Below, one piece after another: positions 1 to 6,700 of a stretch of 41,339 nt of DNA. The notes beneath the pieces are model-generated. The model saw only the letters and a list, made by a program, of their open reading frames with translations. It was not told the DNA's origin and did not search any database. The DNA comes from an uncultured Roseobacter sp. (GTDB lineage: Bacteria; Pseudomonadota; Alphaproteobacteria; Rhodobacterales; Rhodobacteraceae). The DNA lies in assembly GCA_913054455.1 (NCBI GenBank), contig CAJXIL010000015.1, positions 1 to 41,339 on the forward strand, given 5' to 3'. Both the position numbers and the translations under genes were made by a program. The first letter of the stretch is position 1; each line of letters begins with the position of its first letter.

Positions 1-2
1 TG

Positions 3-887
3 CAAGGTGCCCAGGGGTTTGTGCCCCATTGCGGTGGCGCGGTCATGAATACGGCTGTGGCCCTGGGGCGTCTGGGGGCGCCAACCGGGCTGTTTACGGG
101 GCTGTCCGACGACATGTTTGGCCAGCAACTGGCCGCGCACCTGCGTGCATCACATGTCGATCTTTCTCTGGTGGCGGTGTCGAGCCGCCCCTCGACATTG
201 GCATTTGTTCAGCTGGAGGATGGCCAGGCCAGCTACAGTTTCCTGGATGAAAACTCAGCCGGTCGCATGCTGCAGCTCGCCGATTTGCCAAGAGTGCCTG
301 CGCATGTCAGTGCGCTGTTTTTTGGCGGCATCAGCCTTGCCGTAGAGCCCGCCGCCGAGACCTATGCCACCCTGTTAGAGCGGGAAAAGCGTGATCGCGT
401 GGTCATGTTGGATCCCAATATCCGCGAGGCTTTCATAGCCGACCAGGAAGGTTACCGTACGCGCCTGAACCGAATGCTAGCACAGACCGATATCATCAAG
501 GTTTCCAACGAGGATCTGGACTGGTTGATCCCGCAGACCATACCGCCCGCGGAAAAAGCCGCGATGTTGATGAACCGCGGCCCCAACCTTGTGATCGTAA
601 CGCGCGGATCCGCTGGTGTGCTTGCCTATCTTCCCAATCGCACAGAGGTCGCAGTACCCGTCAAACCTGTTGATGTAGTCGATACTGTTGGCGCAGGCGA
701 CACCTTCAACGCTGGTTTCCTGTTCAAACTCAGGGAACTCGGGAAGTTAGAGGTTCAAACACTGCTGCACCTTGCTCCTGAGGTATTGAGGTCAGCTTTG
801 ACCTTTGCGTCAGAAGTCGCTGGAATTTCGGTATCCAGTAAGGGAGCAAACCCACCTTTGGCGCGAGACGTCTTTGGGTTGGTCTAG
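3..887 (+). CDS. PfkB-family carbohydrate kinase (fructokinase-like), 5' end outside window
   Basis: ATP-dependent sugar kinase of the ribokinase/PfkB family, cytoplasmic. The reading frame is open to the left edge, and the residues just before the first GTG (position 21) continue the family's N-terminal substrate-binding region (GGAVMNTAVALGRLG), so the true start lies upstream and about 290 C-terminal residues are seen. The C-terminal PfkB signature is intact: DTVGAGDTFNAGF, with the catalytic Asp in GAGD and the anion hole around it. The order GLSDDMFG, then the lid region, then the signature fits fructokinases, but the exact sugar cannot be read from sequence. It ends 49 bases before insertion-sequence debris, so any downstream operon partner has been lost. 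Confidence 0.9.
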   Translation, partial: QGAQGFVPHCGGAVMNTAVALGRLGAPTGLFTGLSDDMFGQQLAAHLRASHVDLSLVAVSSRPSTLAFVQLEDGQASYSFLDENSAGRMLQLADLPRVPAHVSALFFGGISLAVEPAAETYATLLEREKRDRVVMLDPNIREAFIADQEGYRTRLNRMLAQTDIIKVSNEDLDWLIPQTIPPAEKAAMLMNRGPNLVIVTRGSAGVLAYLPNRTEVAVPVKPVDVVDTVGAGDTFNAGFLFKLRELGKLEVQTLLHLAPEVLRSALTFASEVAGISVSSKGANPPLARDVFGLV

Positions 888-935
888 GGATTGGGGTCTC
901 GTAGGAAAGTAGGATTTCTCTGTATTCAATGATGA

Positions 936-1298
936 CCGCCCACACCTGAGGCTGACCAAGAGGCTGAAGTCAAATGGCTTGAAAAGGAGCTGGCGCGCCT
1001 CGCTGAGGGACGCGACATCTTAAATACCGCCACCGCCTACTGCGCCAGAGATTCAAAGTGAGATACGCGTTTATCCATTGCCCGGCAGGTGATTTGCACA
1101 GCAAATCTGCAGAGAGGGGACGCGCATCCTCAGCGACATCCTGTCCGGGTTCTTTGCAAAATGCTCAGCGTTCACCCGACCGGTTTCTATAACCCAAAAC
1201 GTAAGCACAGGGACGACGGCATGCTGTCGCCCATCGACTATGAGAACAGGCCGCGCATACTGAAAAAGGCTGGTGTATCGTAAACGAAGGACACCTCA
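936..1298 (+). pseudogene. Relic of an IS3-family insertion sequence (orfA tail, internally deleted orfB, one terminal repeat)
   Basis: Three pieces of one IS3-family element can be read in order. At 936-1061 is the orfA C-terminus (ELARLAEGRDILNTATAY, then a stop). At about 1060-1190 is the orfB N-terminus, frameshifted (RYAFIH, later SVHPTGFY). From about 1189 to 1283 is the orfB C-terminus (YNPKRKHRDDGMLSPIDYE and the final AGVS). The DDE catalytic core between GFY and FYN is missing. GGACACCTCA at 1289-1298 matches the terminal repeat of the intact IS3 element at 28253-29493 (GGGGCACCTCA) and marks the outer end of the relic. It cannot encode a working transposase. Confidence 0.85.
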
Positions 1299-1440
1299 GG
1301 GGGTCGCTGCCCGCTGCGCAACCACGCCGTAATACCCATTCAATTCCAGCAACTCAGTTTCAGTGTAACCAGTGCGTTTGATGTCTCGGCAGATCGTCGA
1401 CCTGTGCCAAAACCTCCACGCGGCTCAGCGCGCGCGTTCC
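1299..1440 (-). pseudogene. Fragment of an IS30-like transposase gene
   Basis: The minus strand reads RSTICRDIKRTGYTETELL followed by ELNGYYGVVAQRAA. This resembles the N-terminal HTH region and the following ElnGYYgv.AQ segment of IS30-family transposases (usual form RSTIyREikRN). An in-frame stop lies upstream and the fragment ends abruptly against the terminal repeat of the IS3 relic at 1298, so it is a decayed piece of about 45 codons. Assignment rests on remembered family patterns. Confidence 0.5.
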
Positions 1441-1489
1441 TCATGACCCATCCCATGTCCACGCGTCCTCGCTACCTTATGCAAGGAGA

Positions 1490-1531
1490 GTGACACTTCT
1501 GCTTTGCCGTTGGGTGACATTACTGCTTTGC
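1490..1531. repeat. Tandem 18-bp repeats resembling an IS21-family terminus
   Basis: GTGACACTTCTGCTTTGC (1490-1507) and GTGACATTACTGCTTTGC (1514-1531) match at 16 of 18 positions and are spaced by 24 bp. Multiple GTGACA-type repeats of this length are typical of the ends of IS21-family elements, where they bind IstA. No istA or istB gene is adjacent. The only IS21-type gene debris in the window is the istB relic at 29846-30415. The call as an orphan IS21 end is an inference. Confidence 0.45.
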
Positions 1532-1610
1532 GGCTACACGTAAGGCACCCATAATCAGTCTTATGTTAAATTTGTTGGTTGGCAGAGCGTTTATTCCTTG
1601 AGTGCAACCA

Positions 1611-2477
1611 TTAAGATTTTTTGTCTTCAGGGCGCATCAGTGTCCTGGGGTCGATATAGTCAAAATCGTCTTTCTTCAACGTAGCCGCATCAACCGGGGC
1701 ATCCAAAGCCTCGATTGATGTTGGCTTTGGCCTGCGAAGCTGGGCAGCGGGTCGCTGCAACAGCCGTGAGCAAATTGCCGTCATCAGTTCAATTCCAGCT
1801 TCTGATGGCTTGGGAAGCGTCAGCCGCCGATCTTCGGGGTTCCGAGTCAGCTCTATCAGTCCGAGACCCTTTCTTTTGGGAGTACCTTCCGAGAGGAACG
1901 AAATATGCCTTGGGACATTGGATATGCCAATCGACGAGGAAACCTCATGCAAAGGTCGGCCTTCGAATGCAATCTCGAACTGTTTCAGGGTTACATGCAA
2001 CAAAACGCAAAAGGAGCCCAAAGACAGCCCCTGTGTCCGCGAAGTGACCTCGTTAAACGCCGGCAAAATTGATTGTTTCAAATGTTTAGCTAGCATTTCA
2101 GATCGCTTGACCCCGTCTAACGTTAGGGCTGGGTCTCTTTCCTCAGGTAACGCATAACAACATGCGATCGCTTTGCCAGTCCGCGAGGGCTTTACAAAGC
2201 TTGAGCGACGCCCCTCCGCCTTCTGCCGGACAAGTAACTTCAGGCCAAGATCAGAGCCCTTACCGTCTGCCAACTGCGCGATTTGGTGTGTAGCTTGCCC
2301 ATATTTGATTTCAGCAGAGTTGGCGACTTCGCGAAACCCCATGGGTCTAGTGGAGGCAGAGACGGTAAGCGCAGTCCGAAGTTGGGCAATGGTCAAAGTT
2401 GGCTTGAACCGGCGGACAGCAAAGCAAGCATGGCAAAAATTGGAGAATTCCGGCGACTCGAAGTCAGGAGACTGCAT
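1611..2477 (-). CDS. Putative regulator with two MarR-like winged-helix halves
   Basis: A 288-residue protein. Residues about 130-235 carry a MarR-type winged helix; the wing signature GLIELTRNPEDRRLTL and the following helix with E..I are typical of that family. Residues about 28-105 look like a second, diverged copy: LTIAQLRTALTVSASTRP, then a recognition-helix-like stretch and a basic wing (KAEGRRSSFVKPSRTGKAI). MarR proteins are normally about 150 residues and dimeric, so this would be a tandem or pseudo-dimeric form. It is divergent from the rep gene and shares an intergenic region containing direct repeats, so regulation of rep or of plasmid functions is plausible. The C-terminal 45 residues are charged and unassigned. 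The start is the first ATG; no strong ribosome-binding site was seen. Confidence 0.65.
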   Translation of the reverse strand: MQSPDFESPEFSNFCHACFAVRRFKPTLTIAQLRTALTVSASTRPMGFREVANSAEIKYGQATHQIAQLADGKGSDLGLKLLVRQKAEGRRSSFVKPSRTGKAIACCYALPEERDPALTLDGVKRSEMLAKHLKQSILPAFNEVTSRTQGLSLGSFCVLLHVTLKQFEIAFEGRPLHEVSSSIGISNVPRHISFLSEGTPKRKGLGLIELTRNPEDRRLTLPKPSEAGIELMTAICSRLLQRPAAQLRRPKPTSIEALDAPVDAATLKKDDFDYIDPRTLMRPEDKKS

Positions 2478-2825
2478 CGGGAGAAAGAAAAAAAAGAAAG
2501 CTGAATCTCCCTGTCACAATTTCCTTGGACCAACTTTAGGACGCTAGCAGGCATTTTTAACGGATGAAAGACATTTTTCTTGACTAATTTTTACGGACTA
2601 AATACATTAAAGTCAATCGACCGCAAAGGGGCAAGAAATTGCCGCGAACCGGGCTCATCGCCTCATCAAAAACGCACAACCGAACAGCAAAAACTCGACG
2701 TGAAAAAAGGAAAGAATGACAAACTTCGACTGCTTCAGGAATTTACTCGTTGAGCTCTCAGCGGACCCGAAGATGGCCTGGTTCTCCGATCTCAGGATCC
2801 GAACGGAGACACTCGCAGCCGCCAC
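2478..2825. promoter_or_regulatory. Divergent intergenic region between the MarR-like gene and rep
   Basis: AT-rich stretch of about 350 bp. A candidate sigma-70-type promoter toward rep has TTGACT (2580-2585), a 17-bp spacer and TACATT (2603-2608). It overlaps two imperfect direct repeats, 2554-2575 (TTTTTAACGGATGAAAGACATT with one extra A) and 2588-2608, which share the pattern TTTTTACGGAnnAAAnACATT. Repeats over a promoter could be operator sites for the divergent MarR-like protein or Rep-binding iterons. Neither role is shown by sequence alone. The 200 bp between 2610 and rep hold no other feature I can support. Confidence 0.4.
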
Positions 2826-4850
2826 ATGAAACATTTCCAATCTGCAAACCTTCAAGATCTAAACCAGATTGCAAGACCAGAACCTCAGCAGCAGGAGTGC
2901 CCATCGGTCTCGAACGCGCAGGCAAACTGCACGTGCCAATACCAAGCCCGCATCTGGTGCCGCCTGAAGCGCGGTTTGATCAGCTGGAAAGATCTGAGCC
3001 TCCCTGAACTTCTTTGTCTCGGAACCCAACAACCCGATCACCCGGCCCTGTCTGAAGCGAAACGCACAAAGGTCTTAGGACAATACTGGGAGCAAATCCG
3101 GACGCGTGAGGCTCACGCCCACAAGGGGTGGAAAACGGTCTATACGAACCGCTTGCCGCCTAAAAACACACTGCTCCGCGAAGAACGGCTGCCACACGTT
3201 GGTCAGTACGCTATTATCGACGAGAATAACAAAATTCAGGGACGCATAGACGCTGAGCGCTTTGTTCTCATGCAGATGGCCTACCTACCACTGGATAGAA
3301 AGGGTCGTTTCGATGTTCTAGTTGTCGACGTAGACTGCAACTTCGATCTCAACTTGTTGAAAACGGCCGGGCTGCCTATCCCGAGGTACTTCGTCTCGCG
3401 TCGGAAAGAAGCGGTCGACGCCCCGTCATTCCTGCGCAGACCCCATTTGGTTTACTGGCTTCGCACGCCGGTCAAACGAAGCATGAATGGCAAACAAACA
3501 AAAGAAGAGCTATTCTATCATGCAATCCGCAATACCCTGATCAAGCGACTTCAAGACCTTGGTTTGACTGTCGACCAGAAACTGATTGATCTCAGCAAAA
3601 ACCCCCATGCGGACAATTGGGATCATCTCCAGGGTGACTACCGTGATTGGTCACTGGGTGAACTCCGGGAGGCGATTGGCCCCCTGGAGCCTGCCAAAAA
3701 ATACTACGGGCGCACCCTTGGTAAACAGAACACCTTGGCTTCAGGGACGCAAACCAACAAATTGGCCGAATCTCTCCCTGCCCTGTCAGAAGCTCGCTTA
3801 AGCCAAGATAAGCAGCTTTTGCAGGGTTACGCTGGACGAAACGAGTTCATTTTCAATCGAACACGGCTAGCTGCTTACAGGAAGAAAACACGCAGCCCAG
3901 AGGGTTTCGATATGCGCGCCTGGATCGAAACCCGCGCACACCAACTGAACCAGGATCAGTTTGCTCAATTCAGTAAAGGACCTCTTCCACGCTCCGAGAT
4001 CAACGTGATCGTCAATTCGGTTTCCAATTTCGTCATTCATATATACGCGCCAAGCAGCGACAGCAAAGATCGGGGCGCGTGCCACCGGGCCCACTTGATC
4101 GACGCAGGCATGACTCAGAGTTTCAAACAGGGAGTGGGGGGCAGGTATGGAGCCAGGAAAAACGCTGAGAAAACACGTCAACGGGTTCTGGACGCCCTGG
4201 AAGCACTTAGCCGACACGAAGGTCAGCCCACCATTTCAGCCGTTTCAAAACAAGCAGGAATCTCCCGGCCAACAGCCCGCAAATGGATGACTCAGATTGC
4301 GGCTGAACTGATAAAAAGCACCGAGCAGACAGTGGAAAATACAGTGCATATCAGAAAGAGGCATAAAAAACATGTCTATACGCAGCGGTGGGTCAACTTG
4401 GACGGCGCATATGGCATCAGCACCTTGGGACCAATCCTTGGCTTGATAGAAGTGTTTGGTGATACGGCTGCTGTAACATCAGCTCTTGGGCCTGCGAATA
4501 TACCTTATCAACCGCTTAGAAAGAGGGGACACGCAACAGATAGTGATAAGGTATATCGGCATCCCTTTAATGCAAGGTTGGTGCTGACCCAGGAAGGCAA
4601 AGCGATTGGGATTCATAACATTGCACCTGGAATCCATTCGGTAGAGTGCGCACCCATTACAGTTCTGGACAGGGGAGGTTTCCTTGACGATCCCGCCGAC
4701 GAATACGCGCCGCCCATTGGCGAAACAGATCACGATGGATCTGTCAGATATGCAGAGGACTACTACGCCCCTACCCGGGTTGGCCTGGCGACCAAAGAGT
4801 GGACCGCTGAAGAAGTAGACAAGTACCTCGATGAGGTTCTGAGTGCATGA
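2826..4850 (+). CDS. ColE2-type plasmid replication initiator (AEP/replicase core, PriCT and HTH)
   Basis: A 674-residue replication protein. Residues about 120-285 match the pattern of ColE2-type Rep/replicase proteins with an archaeo-eukaryotic primase fold: the metal-binding DVD (168-170), then PRYFVSRRK, RPHLVYWLRTPV with a conserved His (207), and the late signature SKNPHADNW (257-265). Residues about 330-402 look like a primase C-terminal (PriCT) domain (GRNEFIFNRTRLAAYRK through PLPRSEINVIVNSV). Residues about 445-490 form a helix-turn-helix (TISAVSKQAGISRPTARKWM). Such proteins prime at their own plasmid origin. Together with mobA/mobC this implies a small replicon. The first 100 residues are unlike the family and the ATG at 2826 has no clear ribosome-binding site, so a later start is possible. 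The last 170 residues are unassigned. Confidence 0.78.
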   Translation: MKHFQSANLQDLNQIARPEPQQQECPSVSNAQANCTCQYQARIWCRLKRGLISWKDLSLPELLCLGTQQPDHPALSEAKRTKVLGQYWEQIRTREAHAHKGWKTVYTNRLPPKNTLLREERLPHVGQYAIIDENNKIQGRIDAERFVLMQMAYLPLDRKGRFDVLVVDVDCNFDLNLLKTAGLPIPRYFVSRRKEAVDAPSFLRRPHLVYWLRTPVKRSMNGKQTKEELFYHAIRNTLIKRLQDLGLTVDQKLIDLSKNPHADNWDHLQGDYRDWSLGELREAIGPLEPAKKYYGRTLGKQNTLASGTQTNKLAESLPALSEARLSQDKQLLQGYAGRNEFIFNRTRLAAYRKKTRSPEGFDMRAWIETRAHQLNQDQFAQFSKGPLPRSEINVIVNSVSNFVIHIYAPSSDSKDRGACHRAHLIDAGMTQSFKQGVGGRYGARKNAEKTRQRVLDALEALSRHEGQPTISAVSKQAGISRPTARKWMTQIAAELIKSTEQTVENTVHIRKRHKKHVYTQRWVNLDGAYGISTLGPILGLIEVFGDTAAVTSALGPANIPYQPLRKRGHATDSDKVYRHPFNARLVLTQEGKAIGIHNIAPGIHSVECAPITVLDRGGFLDDPADEYAPPIGETDHDGSVRYAEDYYAPTRVGLATKEWTAEEVDKYLDEVLSA

Positions 4851-5535
4851 CTCTTTCTGCATAGCGGCTGAACTTCTGCGGGCACCGGATCTCGTTCACT
4901 TCAAAGTGAATGCTGGGAAATGTGCCTATATTTCAGGCGAAATGAAAACACTCCCTGAAGGCTAGCAAACACCCTTTTTGGGTCAATTTCACATTTAGGA
5001 TCAAATCACTTCAAGCTGACAGAAATTGAAGTCCAGAAGGGTTCGCAAATGGCTTCTAAAGACACCTAATTACCATAAGGCCGCGCCATTTGCAAAATGC
5101 ATAACGATTTTATTTGCTTGGCAGATTCTTGCCTATTTTCACAAAACATTAACTAAAATCAGGACGCGTTATAAATAGTTTGATATTTATTTGATTATCG
5201 CAAAGGCGATTTATGGCTGGAAAATCCATTCCAACCATAAAAATAAAAATTGAGTCGAGTAGAGAATGACAGAACAATACATAAATAAATCGAACACAGG
5301 CCAGAGAGCAATACGGGCGCAGGCGCGAGCAACTGGAGTCAATACTCCTCAAGCCACGGAAATAGGGGTCAGAGCTACCTTTCATTTCTGCCTGATAGTC
5401 AGTCGGAAGAGTGCCTGACTATACCCACCAAGACCCTCAACATCCAAAACCGCACCACGCCCAGAAACCCTGGGACGGTAAGAAGAAAAGTGCGTTCAAA
5501 ATATAGATTACTTTCCAACAGAAACGGAAAACCGA
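4851..5535. other. Non-coding, dyad-rich region downstream of rep (candidate origin)
   Basis: About 685 bp with no convincing gene and marked AT richness between 5080 and 5290. It holds several inverted repeats: TTCACTT-CA-AAGTGAA (4895-4910), ACCC-T5-GGGT (4971-4983), ACTTCAA...TTGAAGT (5008-5032), and a 12-bp arm pair with one mismatch at 5211-5222/5229-5240 with a 6-nt loop. ColE2-type origins lie just downstream of rep, so position supports an origin here, but no iteron set or known origin core was recognised. The stem at 5211-5240 lacks a T run on either strand and is not a standard terminator. Confidence 0.35.
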
Positions 5536-6213
5536 ATGGCAAGAACCAAAGTCACCAGCCGCAAGATCGACGGTCAAATTGCGAAACTTCAAAATCAGAT
5601 CAATAAGCTAAGTATGAAGAGGAGCGATATCATACGGCGCATTGAACACTTGGAACAAAAATTTCAAGAATGCCCAAATGACAACCAACCCCGGGATCCA
5701 AAATTTCAAGCTGATCTAAAGTCCGCTTTGCGAAGCCGGTCTCTCCTAGACGATCAACTTGAAAATTTCCGGGAGCAACAGCGCCATCTCGAAACCTCGT
5801 TGATGAACCCTCTAGTTGAGAAACTCGACTTGGTGAATGGAAAAGCGCAAGCTCATACACTTTCGGCTTCCAATGTTGTCTTTCTTGCACGTGAGACGGA
5901 GGAACTTCTTATGAATAAGGGGGTTACACAAAAAAATATAATTGGTGCAGAGGTTTCTCTCCGGCCGGCCGGAAAGAAAGCATCAAATGCGTATGCAGCA
6001 AAAGCTAGCTCAAGCATTACGACCCGAGTGAGACTACGGCGTGTGACAGACGGTTGGCGTCTCATCGAAGCAAAGCGCGATCATTGCTATGTGAATCAGT
6101 CAGAAGCCAAAAGCGTTCACGTGCACCCAGCAGCCCATGCGGACATTCTCAGAACTGCAACGCGGGGAATACTAGTGTCTCCCCAGCCCGAGCAGGGCAC
6201 CTCAGTGAGCTAA
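5536..6213 (+). CDS. Hypothetical coiled-coil protein
   Basis: A 225-residue protein I do not recognise. Residues about 8-95 are rich in Lys, Gln, Glu and Leu with heptad-like spacing (IDGQIAKLQNQINKLSMKR, later LLDDQLENFREQQRHLETSL) and should form a coiled coil. Residues about 145-185 are basic (RPAGKKASN, TTRVRLRRVTDGWRLIEAKR) and end in a small beta-like segment. There is no signal peptide or membrane segment. It starts at ATG 5536 after a purine-rich stretch and is followed 15 bases downstream by an 11-bp perfect hairpin. It lies between rep and the FtsH-like protease gene, so it belongs to the same mobile block. A DNA-binding or scaffold role would be a guess. Confidence 0.6.
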   Translation: MARTKVTSRKIDGQIAKLQNQINKLSMKRSDIIRRIEHLEQKFQECPNDNQPRDPKFQADLKSALRSRSLLDDQLENFREQQRHLETSLMNPLVEKLDLVNGKAQAHTLSASNVVFLARETEELLMNKGVTQKNIIGAEVSLRPAGKKASNAYAAKASSSITTRVRLRRVTDGWRLIEAKRDHCYVNQSEAKSVHVHPAAHADILRTATRGILVSPQPEQGTSVS

Positions 6214-6227
6214 GCGAGAAGGCCGTT

Positions 6228-6260
6228 CCTCCCTCAATCTTCGTGGCCAATTGAGGGAGG
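6228..6260 (+). terminator. Perfect 11-bp hairpin after the coiled-coil gene
   Basis: CCTCCCTCAAT (6228-6238) pairs perfectly with ATTGAGGGAGG (6250-6260) across an 11-nt loop. It begins 15 bases after the stop at 6213 and is GC-rich at the base. No T run follows, so a classical intrinsic terminator is not proved, but position and stability favour transcript termination or 3'-end protection. Confidence 0.55.
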
Positions 6261-6308
6261 CTCAACCACCCCACCAAATTTAATTTGCACCTCACTTCAT
6301 TTAACATA

Positions 6309-6336
6309 TTGATTTAATTATATTTATTTATATAGT
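6309..6336 (+). promoter_or_regulatory. Candidate sigma-70-type promoter
   Basis: TTGATT (6309-6314), a 16-bp AT-only spacer, and TATAGT (6331-6336). It lies just upstream of a well-placed ribosome-binding site and short ORF at 6365, and upstream of the AAA+/M41 gene at 6701, so it may drive both. Confidence 0.45.
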
Positions 6337-6364
6337 TGGGTTTCAACACGAAAGGAAGCCCTCT

Positions 6365-6472
6365 ATGCTCAGTAAAATTCAGACTCAATTTCACCGGATT
6401 CATGAAATCGCAGTTGTGATCTATGTGGCAAAATTTGTGACCGAAGTCGTTGGGGGCTCATATTTTTCCTAG
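6365..6472 (+). CDS. Possible 35-residue peptide
   Basis: ATG at 6365 follows AAGGAAG (6352-6358) with a 6-nt spacer and lies 28 bp downstream of the candidate -10 box. The 35-codon frame ends at TAG 6470-6472. It encodes a basic N-terminal half (MLSKIQTQFHRIHEI) and a hydrophobic second half (AVVIYVAKFVTEVV). It is too short for homology reasoning. It could be a real small protein (membrane-active or a toxin), a leader peptide for the protease gene 230 bp downstream, or chance. From 6473 to 6700 I see no other supportable gene. Confidence 0.35.
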   Translation: MLSKIQTQFHRIHEIAVVIYVAKFVTEVVGGSYFS

Positions 6473-6700
6473 AAGCCAAAAAACATAATATTTCCAATAC
6501 TTGATACACCTTGAGCAGCCCTCTGCACTCTTTGAAACCCTTAAACCAGAAACGACAGAAATGACCTTCTCCGGATCAAAACCTGAATTCAACGCGATCA
6601 CCGCCTGGCGGCTGATATCGAAAGCCTAACCCTTCCGCCTCTGCCGCAGCAGGGCACGAAGCTTTCTCCGCATTTTCAGATTACCCCGAAAGGTTCCAAA

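Noticed and set aside
6561-6629. 22-codon frame starting MTFSGSKPEF
   Set aside because: No ribosome-binding site and no promoter spacing; indistinguishable from chance.
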